In this document: piece by piece, positions 1 to 7,258 of the stretch
How positions within the stretch are numbered: position 1 is the first letter of the stretch
Layout of the letters: each line of letters opens with the position of its first letter
Assembly (NCBI GenBank): GCA_963719525.1
Contig: CAVRCG010000004.1
Span: forward strand, 434,001 to 498,000
Origin: Bernardetia sp963719525
GTDB taxonomy: Bacteria; Bacteroidota; Bacteroidia; Cytophagales; Bernardetiaceae
DNA: 64,000 nucleotides
Direction of reading: 5' to 3'
Made by a program: the position numbers and the translations under genes
The notes under the pieces: generated by a model
Told to the model about the DNA's origin: nothing
The model's database searches: none
What the model saw: only the letters and a program-made list of their open reading frames with translations

Positions 1-40
1 ATATTTCTTTCTATATATGAAAATATATCTTCCTTATTTA

Positions 41-364
41 TCAGAACTTTCTTTTTTCATGTATATTTTTTTTAAATTCTGATACAGATAATACTAATAT
101 ACTTTTAGAGTTTGAATATTCTACACCATCACCAGTGTAAAATATCCAATTATCACGAACTATTAAATTACAATTCAGATTTAAAGCTTTATCTACAACA
201 GCAATAGAAATTTCGTAATCCTCTCTTGTAGGACAATATACTTTAAAAGTAAAAGATTCATCCTCTATCTGATAGTCAAAAAAAAATATCGTATCATCTT
301 TAACATTCAAATTTGATATTGAATCTATATTCTCAATAGTTGTTTTTATAAAACGTGCTCCCAT
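41..364 (-). CDS. Hypothetical protein, 107 aa
   Basis: I do not recognise a family. The protein is small and soluble, with alternating hydrophobic strands and a charged, lysine-rich C-terminus, and has no signal peptide or membrane segment. Its start lies only 6 bp past the stop of the upstream membrane-protein gene on the same strand, so the two are probably one transcript and may act together. Base composition matches the surroundings. Function unknown. Confidence 0.6.
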   Translation of the reverse strand: MGARFIKTTIENIDSISNLNVKDDTIFFFDYQIEDESFTFKVYCPTREDYEISIAVVDKALNLNCNLIVRDNWIFYTGDGVEYSNSKSILVLSVSEFKKNIHEKRKF

Positions 365-370
365 AGTTTT

Positions 371-1075
371 TTACTTGATTAGTTCTTGCTCACGAATTTT
401 TAAATCAGAAAATATTTCCTGTCTTTTATTAGCTACGGACACAATAAAATCTGATGGATATTTAAATTTTTTGTGTAGCGAGTTTGGATATTTAATAAAG
501 TGTTTATACGATTTTGCATGTATTACGTAATCTAAATACTTATCTGCTCCTTCTGATTCTAGAAAATGAGAATACTTATATATAATTTCACAAATTTTTT
601 CATTATTTGGTATAATTACGTCTTCAACAATTTTGTTCCAAGTATTTAAAGCTTCTGTCATTAAAGCATTTTCTTCTGCTGTTACAACAGTTTTAGGAAA
701 AGTATTTGGTCCATAACTATTAAACATTTCAGAATTAATATTCAAAATGGTAAATATTGGATTATACAACATTTCTAATTTTTCCCTTGCAAGATTTACA
801 CGAGAAATTATTACATCTTTTTTTATCGCTTGTCTAGTATCTGCTTTAATTTTGTATAAAACAACTAAATTTGTTATCAAAAGTACTATCAAAGCTGTTG
901 AAGTGGGTAACCATGCTTTCCAACTCTCTGTTTTTTCATTTATAGTAAATTGTTTTACTAATAAAGTATCTGTTTTAGATAAAGCTTCTATAACAGGAAT
1001 CGAATCTGCCTTAGTATAGTTGCAAAAAATAAATGAGAAAAAGAGTAACAATATAACAATCCTCTTCAATTTCAT
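371..1075 (-). CDS. Hypothetical membrane-anchored protein with signal peptide, 234 aa
   Basis: An N-terminal signal-type sequence (a basic start followed by a run of Leu/Ile/Phe to about residue 23) is followed by a short extracytoplasmic stretch and one hydrophobic segment at about residues 56-76. The remaining 150 residues are helical and charged and probably cytoplasmic. I recognise no catalytic motif or family. It is the first gene of a two-gene unit with the 107-residue protein downstream. The arrangement is compatible with a small membrane sensor or a host-interaction protein, but nothing in the sequence decides this. Confidence 0.6.
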   Translation of the reverse strand: MKLKRIVILLLFFSFIFCNYTKADSIPVIEALSKTDTLLVKQFTINEKTESWKAWLPTSTALIVLLITNLVVLYKIKADTRQAIKKDVIISRVNLAREKLEMLYNPIFTILNINSEMFNSYGPNTFPKTVVTAEENALMTEALNTWNKIVEDVIIPNNEKICEIIYKYSHFLESEGADKYLDYVIHAKSYKHFIKYPNSLHKKFKYPSDFIVSVANKRQEIFSDLKIREQELIK

Positions 1076-1227
1076 AGAATATTTAAATAAATTATCTTTT
1101 CAGTAGATTACAAACATCAAAAACAGATTTCATACTAAAAATACAAATATTTTAGAATAACACAAATGTTTTTAAAAAAATAATATTGAATAATATAAAA
1201 AAAACAAGTTTTTTCATTCGTACAAAA

Positions 1228-2037
1228 TTACCCCAATTCATAAATAAAAGGTGTATTAATAGTCCTCAAATCAGTAGGCAGTTTTGAAATAAAATTACTC
1301 CATTCTGGAATGGTATCTCTATGAATAGTAGCAAAGTAATTTTTTGTTCTACTTCTAGTTTTTATTTTTATCTGGAGCTGGCAATAAAGCGCATCAATGT
1401 CTGTATTGGGATGATAAATAATATGATACTTGAATTCTGTCATATCTTCAAAGGTAAAAAAATCTCTTAATGCTTTTGTCTTATTATTCTTTATTGCTAA
1501 TCCTCTTGATTTGTAGTCTATGTATATATCTAATTTGGCTTCTGTATTTTCCATTTCTTTGATAGATATATTTCTGTTTTTTGGAATAATACTCACTATT
1601 CCAAAAGCTATACAAGCCATAAAACAGAGCATAAAAGAAAGAAACCCTATATCTCCACCAAAAAGTTCTCCTATAAAAGTACTTGCTATTATAGATGCAA
1701 ATCCTAATATAATAGATAAAAAACAACCTCCACTACCATTACTCATAAACATAGGACTAGTAGCAAAGCCAAAATTTAGTACTTCTTGGAGATATTTATC
1801 ATTGGCTTTCAGATAAAGAGTTTGAGGTAAAGGCAAAAATTTGAGTGTTTCGGTTTGGTCACAGTGAGAATATCCTAAATATTCCCAACTTTCTATAAAA
1901 AAAGCAGATTTACAAGCAGCACAAACTACAACTGTATGACCTTCTTCTATTTTTTCTCCTGTGATAGGGTCTATTCTATTTTGGTTTAGAAAATCTTGAT
2001 GATGCTCAGTAAGCGTATGTGAATGGTGTATTTCTTG
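1228..2037 (-). CDS. Zinc-finger (RING-like) plus membrane protein; 5' end unresolved
   Basis: The obvious ORF (1228-1836) begins at a weak TTG, but the same frame stays open to a stop at 2038. The extra 67 codons look real: they encode a CxxC pair (CAAC) followed about 20 residues later by a His-Cys pair (SHCD), preceded by DPITGEKIEEG. This resembles prokaryotic RING/treble-clef domains of the C-x2-C...H-C type. After it come two hydrophobic segments separated by a short loop and a soluble C-terminal domain of about 110 residues. No ATG, GTG or TTG exists in the extension, so either the start lies in another frame (frameshift) or the gene is 5'-truncated. No partner gene is evident. Confidence 0.45.
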   Translation of the reverse strand, partial: QEIHHSHTLTEHHQDFLNQNRIDPITGEKIEEGHTVVVCAACKSAFFIESWEYLGYSHCDQTETLKFLPLPQTLYLKANDKYLQEVLNFGFATSPMFMSNGSGGCFLSIILGFASIIASTFIGELFGGDIGFLSFMLCFMACIAFGIVSIIPKNRNISIKEMENTEAKLDIYIDYKSRGLAIKNNKTKALRDFFTFEDMTEFKYHIIYHPNTDIDALYCQLQIKIKTRSRTKNYFATIHRDTIPEWSNFISKLPTDLRTINTPFIYELG

Positions 2038-2085
2038 TTACTAATGAATATTCTTTTTAATAAACTACAATCCTGCAAAGTCTTT

Positions 2086-2541
2086 CTACTTCACTCTTTT
2101 ATAAGAAAGTGTATTTCCACGTCCCATATAAGCAAGTGTTAGGATTTCCTCATTCAAATCTATAATATACCAACACATATCGGAGCTTTCAGAAGTAATA
2201 TAAAGATCTTTTTCGGCTTTTATTTCCTTCAATTTATCTGATTCATTACTACATTTATCTGATAAAGTAATTGTTTCATCACTCCATTCGTCCATTCCTT
2301 CGGCAATTTCCATTCTATGATTATTTTCAAACTTCAAAAAATTAGTTTCGTCTTCCGTACTTTGCCATTTTCCTTGCAAAAGTTCTATATTAGTAACGGT
2401 TTGCTTTTGCTCTTCATTTAGAACAAGCGTAGAATCGATAGCTTCAGTTTTTGTTTGATCGTCGTCTATCTTGGTTGAATTGGAGTTGCAAGCAGATAAA
2501 AAAACAAGGAATGATAAAATTAATACTGATTTGAAATTCAT
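2086..2541 (-). CDS. Lipoprotein, lipocalin-like (151 aa)
   Basis: A typical lipoprotein signal peptide ends in the lipobox LSAC (Cys18), followed by a low-complexity acidic linker to about residue 50. The C-terminal 100 residues begin with LLQGKWQS, the opening usual for lipocalin-like beta-barrel domains of Bacteroidota lipoproteins, and continue as alternating strands ending in LSYKRVK. It is predicted to be anchored to the outer or inner membrane, facing the periplasm. No ligand can be named. It is transcribed in the same direction as its neighbours but separated by about 80 bp from recX upstream, so it may have its own promoter. Confidence 0.6.
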   Translation of the reverse strand: MNFKSVLILSFLVFLSACNSNSTKIDDDQTKTEAIDSTLVLNEEQKQTVTNIELLQGKWQSTEDETNFLKFENNHRMEIAEGMDEWSDETITLSDKCSNESDKLKEIKAEKDLYITSESSDMCWYIIDLNEEILTLAYMGRGNTLSYKRVK

Positions 2542-2620
2542 AAAAGTAGAGTTTTATATGTTTTGATAAAATGATAAAGTAACAAAAATAGAGTTGCTAA
2601 TTTACGGAAAATAATCGATT

Positions 2621-3586
2621 TTACGATTTGCTTATATCATTTAAAATTTCTCTGATAAGTTCGTGTTCAAATCCCTTTTGAATGGCATAATTAGTAGCTT
2701 TTACCGTCCGTTTAAAATCATCACTTTCTTTCTCCAATAGTTCTTCCCATTTTTTTTCTAATAAATCAACAAGTGTAGAAAAATAAACCTCTTCTTCTAT
2801 TTCTGAATAAAAAGCATCTTGAATCATAACTTCAGAAATATCTTTTTGCAAAAGTCCGTATCTAATTTTGCGTCTGCCCCACTTTTTGTAGCCAAATTTT
2901 CCTCTCACATACGACTCTGTAAAACGTTTTTCATTCAAAAATTTCTCTTCTTCCAAAAGTGTAACGATTGCATAATGGTCGCTCTGATCTATTTTCCACT
3001 CTTCTAACTTTGCATAAATTTCTTTATAACATCTCTCTTGATACGCACAATATTTGGCTAATTTTAAAAAGGCTTCTTTTGGTGTAAGTTGTACAAACGG
3101 TTTTGGTTCTCGTGCTTTTAGTTCTCTGTAATCTTTTACTTTGTACTCTTTCTTTTTGTAAGTTTTTGGTTTGTACTGCTTTTTAAAATCTTCTTTCTTA
3201 GAACCATCTGCATTTTTGTAATCTTCTGGATTGTATTCCTTTTTCTTTATCGGTGTTCGTTTTAATGGCTTATACTCTTTGTTCTTAAAATCGTCTGGAT
3301 TGTATTCTTTTCTCTTTAATGGTGTGCGTTTTAATGGCGTTCTTTTTAGTGATTTGTACTCTTTCAAACCTTCACTTTTATTTTCTTTATTCTTAAAATC
3401 GTCTGGACTATATTCTTTTCGCTTTAGTGGTGTACGTTTTAGAGGAGTTCGTTTTAGTGGTTTGTACTGCTTCTTACCTTCATTTTTATTTTCTTTATTC
3501 TTAAAATCGTCTGGATTGTATTCTTTTCTCTTTAGTGGTGTACGTTTTAAAGGCGTTCGTTTTAATGGTTTTTGTTTTTTAGCCAT
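2621..3586 (-). CDS. recX: RecX-family recombination regulator with a lysine/arginine-rich repeat tail
   Basis: Residues from about 165 to 321 form a complete RecX core: LTPKEAFLKLAKYCAYQERC near its start, then a repeated three-helix pattern with KWGRRKIRYGLLQK and a C-terminal helix pair. RecX binds RecA and limits filament growth. The first 164 residues are unusual. After MAKKQ come four tandem units of 36, 36, 28 and 33 residues built on PLKRTPLKRTPLKRKEY and NPDDFKNKE, then a degenerate fifth. The normal family length is about 150-200 residues, so this tail nearly doubles it. The tail is highly basic and probably binds nucleic acid, which is an inference. ATG start at 3586. No recA is adjacent. 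Confidence 0.85.
   Translation of the reverse strand: MAKKQKPLKRTPLKRTPLKRKEYNPDDFKNKENKNEGKKQYKPLKRTPLKRTPLKRKEYSPDDFKNKENKSEGLKEYKSLKRTPLKRTPLKRKEYNPDDFKNKEYKPLKRTPIKKKEYNPEDYKNADGSKKEDFKKQYKPKTYKKKEYKVKDYRELKAREPKPFVQLTPKEAFLKLAKYCAYQERCYKEIYAKLEEWKIDQSDHYAIVTLLEEEKFLNEKRFTESYVRGKFGYKKWGRRKIRYGLLQKDISEVMIQDAFYSEIEEEVYFSTLVDLLEKKWEELLEKESDDFKRTVKATNYAIQKGFEHELIREILNDISKS
3173..3571 (-). repeat. Tandem coding repeats in recX (108-bp units)
   Basis: Nearly identical direct DNA repeats encode the basic tail of RecX. The first two units are 108 bp each, the third is shortened to 84 bp and the fourth diverges. Each unit encodes three or two PLKRT steps followed by an acidic-aromatic spacer. The near identity at DNA level suggests recent expansion by recombination or slippage, so copy number may vary between strains. 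Confidence 0.85.
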
Positions 3587-3633
3587 AATTTTTATTTTCT
3601 ACTTAATTAATCTCATCTGATGCTTTACGCTTT

Positions 3634-3658
3634 CACATTCTAAAGAATGTGCTACATT
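3634..3658. repeat. Hairpin element followed by CTACATT
   Basis: A perfect 8-bp stem with an AA loop (CACATTCT/AGAATGTG) is followed directly by CTACATT. Two other hairpins in the window, at 55937 and 60068, have different stems but the same TCT...AGA or TCT-ending top and the same (C)TACATT tail. It lies between the TRAP-type binding-protein gene and recX and may also serve as a weak terminator or mRNA end. Confidence 0.5.
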
Positions 3659-3668
3659 GAATTACATT

Positions 3669-4823
3669 CTACAAAAAATCCACAATAGACTGTTCCGAAA
3701 CTTCTCCCCATTTTTTGACTTGTTTTTTAAATGTCTTGAAACTCTCATAAACACGACCAGCGAACTCATCTTTTGCAGCTATTTCATCTAAAATTTCTGT
3801 TGTCTTTTCTTTTAATAAATCCAACACTTCTTTTGGAAACTGCCTTAATTCTACGTTTGGAGCTTCTTTGAGTATTTTTTGCAGATAAAAATTATTCTTT
3901 GCTTCGAATTCCGACAAAATCAAAGAGTTGTATTTTAGTGCTGCCGTTCGTACAATTTCCTGTAAGTCTAAAGGTAATTTTTCAAAGGCTTTTTTGTTTA
4001 CGATTAATTCTAAAACAGAACCTGGTTCGTGCCAACCGGGGTAATAATAATATTTCGAGACACGATGAAAACCCATATTATAGTCGTGATATGGACTTAT
4101 CCATTCGGCTGCATCTACTACACCACGTTCAAGACTTGTGTAAAGTTCTCCACCAGCCACAGTAACAGCCGAACCACCAGCAGCAGAAATTACTTTTCCA
4201 CCCAAACCCGGTATTCTCATTTTTAGTCCCTTCAAATCTTCTGGTGTATTAATTTGCTTATTAAACCAACCTCCCATCTGTACGCCTGTATTTCCACATG
4301 GAAAAGGAATCAGATTATAAGGTTCATAAAGTTCTCTCCAAAGCTCCAAACCACCACCATAAAAAAGCCAAGCACTCATTTGTTGGGCATTCATACCGAA
4401 GGGAACAGCCGTAAAAAACGAAGAGGCAGGCAACCGACCAGCCCAATAATAAGATGCTCCATGTGCCATCTGAACACCTCCAAGCGAAACAGCTTCAAAG
4501 GCTTCCAAAGCAGGAACAAGTTCGCCACCACCAAAAACAGTAATTTTGAGTCTTCCTGCTGACAAAATTTCAATTTCCTTTGCCATCTTCAAAACTCCTT
4601 CTCCCAAAACAGGGAAATTAGGAGGCCAAGTAGTAGTGGCTTGCCATTCAAAAACTTCATCAGAAGTAATGGGAATATCAGATTTTTCTTTTGTTTTTGT
4701 AATTTCGGTAGAACAAGCAGATAAGCCACCAGCAAGCAACCCAGCAACAGTTAATGACCCTTTTTTCAAAAAATTTCTTCGGTTTGTAGCGTTGTCAAAA
4801 CTATCTTTTTTGTTAGAAGGCAT
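3669..4823 (-). CDS. TRAP-type (DctP/TakP-like) substrate-binding protein with Tat signal and lipobox
   Basis: A twin-arginine signal (NRRNFLKKG, Arg15-Arg16) is followed by a hydrophobic stretch and LSAC, so Cys37 could be lipidated. The mature part is a DctP-fold periplasmic binding protein: WPPNFPVLGEGVLKMA near the start, the PEDLKGLKMRIPG motif in the middle, then GGELYTSLERGVVDAAEW, which matches the TakP (2-oxo acid-binding) branch. It would deliver an organic acid to a TRAP permease. No DctQ/DctM permease genes are in the window, so the partner must be elsewhere. ATG start. It appears monocistronic. Confidence 0.85.
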   Translation of the reverse strand: MPSNKKDSFDNATNRRNFLKKGSLTVAGLLAGGLSACSTEITKTKEKSDIPITSDEVFEWQATTTWPPNFPVLGEGVLKMAKEIEILSAGRLKITVFGGGELVPALEAFEAVSLGGVQMAHGASYYWAGRLPASSFFTAVPFGMNAQQMSAWLFYGGGLELWRELYEPYNLIPFPCGNTGVQMGGWFNKQINTPEDLKGLKMRIPGLGGKVISAAGGSAVTVAGGELYTSLERGVVDAAEWISPYHDYNMGFHRVSKYYYYPGWHEPGSVLELIVNKKAFEKLPLDLQEIVRTAALKYNSLILSEFEAKNNFYLQKILKEAPNVELRQFPKEVLDLLKEKTTEILDEIAAKDEFAGRVYESFKTFKKQVKKWGEVSEQSIVDFL

Positions 4824-4905
4824 TTGTGTTTTCTTGATGTAATGAAATAATATTTTATTCTAACACAAATTATTGATTATTTCTCTAAACTCAAACTTTA
4901 TTTTT

Positions 4906-5355
4906 TTAGTTTTCTCCTTGTCTTTCTTGTACTCTCAACTCATTTTCTATATCATCTTTGGTACTGTACATTCTTGTTAGCCACGCTTTCGCTTTTATAG
5001 GATCATCAAAAACTTCTATTTGGTATTTTCCAAACGAGCGTTTTACTTTATCAATATAAACCTGACGAAAAAAATCTTCTGCTACTATATAGGCAGTTCT
5101 ACGAAGTGGACTTTTAGAAAGATAACCAGGAATAAACTCGTTTATAAGCCATTTTTGAGCATCTAACGAAATTACCTTTCCTTCTCTAGTGTCTGTCAGC
5201 CAACGAGTAACTCCATATTCCATAGTTTTTTCGTAAGCGATAGTTACAGCTGCTCTGTACTCTTCATCACTTACAAAACCCAACCATTTGAAGGAAATCA
5301 TATCATGTTCTTTGTCATAAACCAAGAAGGCGTTTTCTACTTCATATAAAACCAT
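4906..5355 (-). CDS. STAS/SpoIIAA-like domain protein, 149 aa
   Basis: The whole protein is one alpha/beta domain of the kind annotated in Cytophagales as SpoIIAA/STAS-like: an early strand with a KWLGFVSDEEYR turn, WLTDTREG in the middle where STAS domains carry the phosphorylation loop, and a late FDDPIKAKAWL helix. The 142-residue protein at 34419 has the same late motif (FDDVDNAKEWL), so the two are distant paralogues. Such proteins usually act in partner-switching signalling or lipid sensing, but a conserved phospho-serine is not obvious here. The role is an inference. Confidence 0.5.
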   Translation of the reverse strand: MVLYEVENAFLVYDKEHDMISFKWLGFVSDEEYRAAVTIAYEKTMEYGVTRWLTDTREGKVISLDAQKWLINEFIPGYLSKSPLRRTAYIVAEDFFRQVYIDKVKRSFGKYQIEVFDDPIKAKAWLTRMYSTKDDIENELRVQERQGEN

Positions 5356-5462
5356 AATTGAAAAATATTTAGACGTAACTTTTTTTAGTATATTCTACTT
5401 TATTTTTGTTTAACTAACTGCTGCAAATAAAGTTATATTTCCTTTCCTTATTCTAATAAAGA

Positions 5463-6977
5463 TTATACTTTTTCTATCATTTCTCCTACAATTTTGGCAG
5501 AAGATAACGCTAATGGAATACCTCCTCCAGGATGAACACTTCCTCCACAAAAATAAAGTCCTTTTGTTTTCGAAAAATTAGCATGTCTTAAAAATGCTGC
5601 GTACCGATTATTACTACTATTTCCGTACAATGAACCTCCTAAAGAAGAAGTCCGAAGTTCGATTGTGCGTGGGTCTAAAATAGATTCTGAAGTAATATTT
5701 TCTTCCACATTTCTCATCAAGACACGTTCAAGTTTTTTGATAATATCTTGTTTTGCTTTCTTTATTAAATTATCCCAATCTTGCGAACCGTCTTTTAAAT
5801 TATGAGGAGCATTTATCATCACAAACCAATTTTCACAACCTTGTGGCGCATCGGTTTTGACATATTTTGAAGAAACAAAAATGTAAACAGTTGGGTCTTC
5901 ATATAATGTTTTGCCATTAAAGAGTGCATTAAATTCACTTTTGTAATCCTTTGTAAAAAACACATTGTGCAAATCTAATTCCTTGTATTCTGATTTCATT
6001 CCCCAATAAAAAATAAGTGCCGATAATGATTTTTGTTGTTGTAACAAAAACTCTGGTGCTTTCACTTTGGGAAGTAATTTTCTATAGGTATGAACAATAT
6101 CCATATTTGAAACCACTACATCAAAATCTAAATTTACAGAAGGAGCATTCTCGTTTTTAGAATCTTTTATTAGTATTCCTTTAATCTTATCCTTTGATTT
6201 ACCTTCTTGTTTATCGATCAAAATCTCTTCTACTTTTTTATTAAAATGATATTTCACTCCCAAATCTTGACCTAATTTTACAAGTGCTTTCGTAATATCA
6301 AACATTCCACCAGTAGGTAAAAAAGCACCTTTATTAAATTCTACGTGAGGAATAATATTCAAAAGTGCAGGCGCAGAATAAGGCGAAGAACCGTTATAAG
6401 TTGCATAGCGATTAAATAATTGAACCGTTTTTTCTTTCTCAAAAAGAGATTTGTTAGCTTGATTCATTGTCTTGAAAAGCTCTAATTTCCAAATTTTTGA
6501 AACAGCTTTTAGTGCCGTTTTATTCAAAAAAGTTTCAGCTTTGTGTAACGAACGAGTGAGGAACAAATCAGCCGTCAAATCATATTTTTCTTTACTATTT
6601 TTAAGGAATTTCAAAACGTTTTCTTTGGGTTCTCCTATTTTATCTTCCAACTGTTTTGCAAAGGCATCTAAATCTGCAACGGCTTCTATTTTCGTTCCAT
6701 CTTCCCAAAAATAATTATTGATGGTATCTAATTTTTGATACGAAAAGTAATCTTCTACTTTCTTTCCAGATTGCAAAATGAGTTCTTCTACTCGTTCGGG
6801 AAACGTAAAAAGTGAAGGACCTGCATCGTAACGAAAACCATCTTTCCAAAACTCTGATAGCTTTCCACCTGCATAACTATTGGCTTCAAAAACTTCAACT
6901 TTATATCCTTTGTTGGCTAAATGGATAGCCGTTCCTATTCCTGCAATTCCTGCTCCTATGATAGCTGCCTTTTTCAT
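5463..6977 (-). CDS. Phytoene desaturase-family FAD oxidoreductase (carotenoid desaturase, CrtI/CrtD type)
   Basis: The protein opens with the FAD dinucleotide-binding motif AAIIGAGIAGIGTAIHLANK, followed by the family signature YAGGKLSEF...RYDAGPSLFTFPE. The C-terminus carries the second FAD motif GLYFCGGSVHPGGGIPLALS. HPGGGIPL fits 1-hydroxycarotenoid 3,4-desaturases (CrtD) of Bacteroidota better than lycopene-forming CrtI, which normally read HPGAGIP. I chose the ATG at 6977: an upstream in-frame TTG at 7016 would add 13 unconserved residues before the FAD motif. No other crt genes are adjacent, so the rest of the pathway lies elsewhere. Confidence 0.85.
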   Translation of the reverse strand: MKKAAIIGAGIAGIGTAIHLANKGYKVEVFEANSYAGGKLSEFWKDGFRYDAGPSLFTFPERVEELILQSGKKVEDYFSYQKLDTINNYFWEDGTKIEAVADLDAFAKQLEDKIGEPKENVLKFLKNSKEKYDLTADLFLTRSLHKAETFLNKTALKAVSKIWKLELFKTMNQANKSLFEKEKTVQLFNRYATYNGSSPYSAPALLNIIPHVEFNKGAFLPTGGMFDITKALVKLGQDLGVKYHFNKKVEEILIDKQEGKSKDKIKGILIKDSKNENAPSVNLDFDVVVSNMDIVHTYRKLLPKVKAPEFLLQQQKSLSALIFYWGMKSEYKELDLHNVFFTKDYKSEFNALFNGKTLYEDPTVYIFVSSKYVKTDAPQGCENWFVMINAPHNLKDGSQDWDNLIKKAKQDIIKKLERVLMRNVEENITSESILDPRTIELRTSSLGGSLYGNSSNNRYAAFLRHANFSKTKGLYFCGGSVHPGGGIPLALSSAKIVGEMIEKV

Positions 6978-7193
6978 TTTTATTGCTTTATCAATTCTTA
7001 ATTTTCTTTTTTTCAATGAGTATATTATTCAAATTTACAAAAATTAAAAATAACAGTTGAATAATTACAAATCCAGTAAAATGAGAAAATGAAGAATTTA
7101 AAACAATACAAGTAATATTTTCCAAATTATGTACATGAGCTTATTTTTGATAAGATAATAGCTTGCTGATTAGTTTAGATACTTCATAAAAAG

Positions 7194-7228
7194 CAAAAAA
7201 GCAAGTCCATTTCTGAACTTGCTTTCTG
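7194..7228 (-). terminator. Rho-independent terminator of the giant secreted-protein gene
   Basis: On the minus strand, 30-60 bp after the stop, AAGCAAGT pairs with ACTTGCTT around a short loop, and a run of T residues follows. Position and shape fit an intrinsic terminator. Confidence 0.65.
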
Positions 7229-7258
7229 CTTTTATAAAACAATGAATCAAAAGTTGAT

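Noticed and set aside
747..1019. 90-residue plus-strand ORF opposite the membrane-protein gene
   Set aside because: It is antisense to a better ORF with signal peptide and membrane helix and has no recognisable features.
3231..3620. Plus-strand ORF with SGLYSFLF-type repeats
   Set aside because: It is the complement of the recX repeat tail; the repeats there arise from the basic tail on the other strand.
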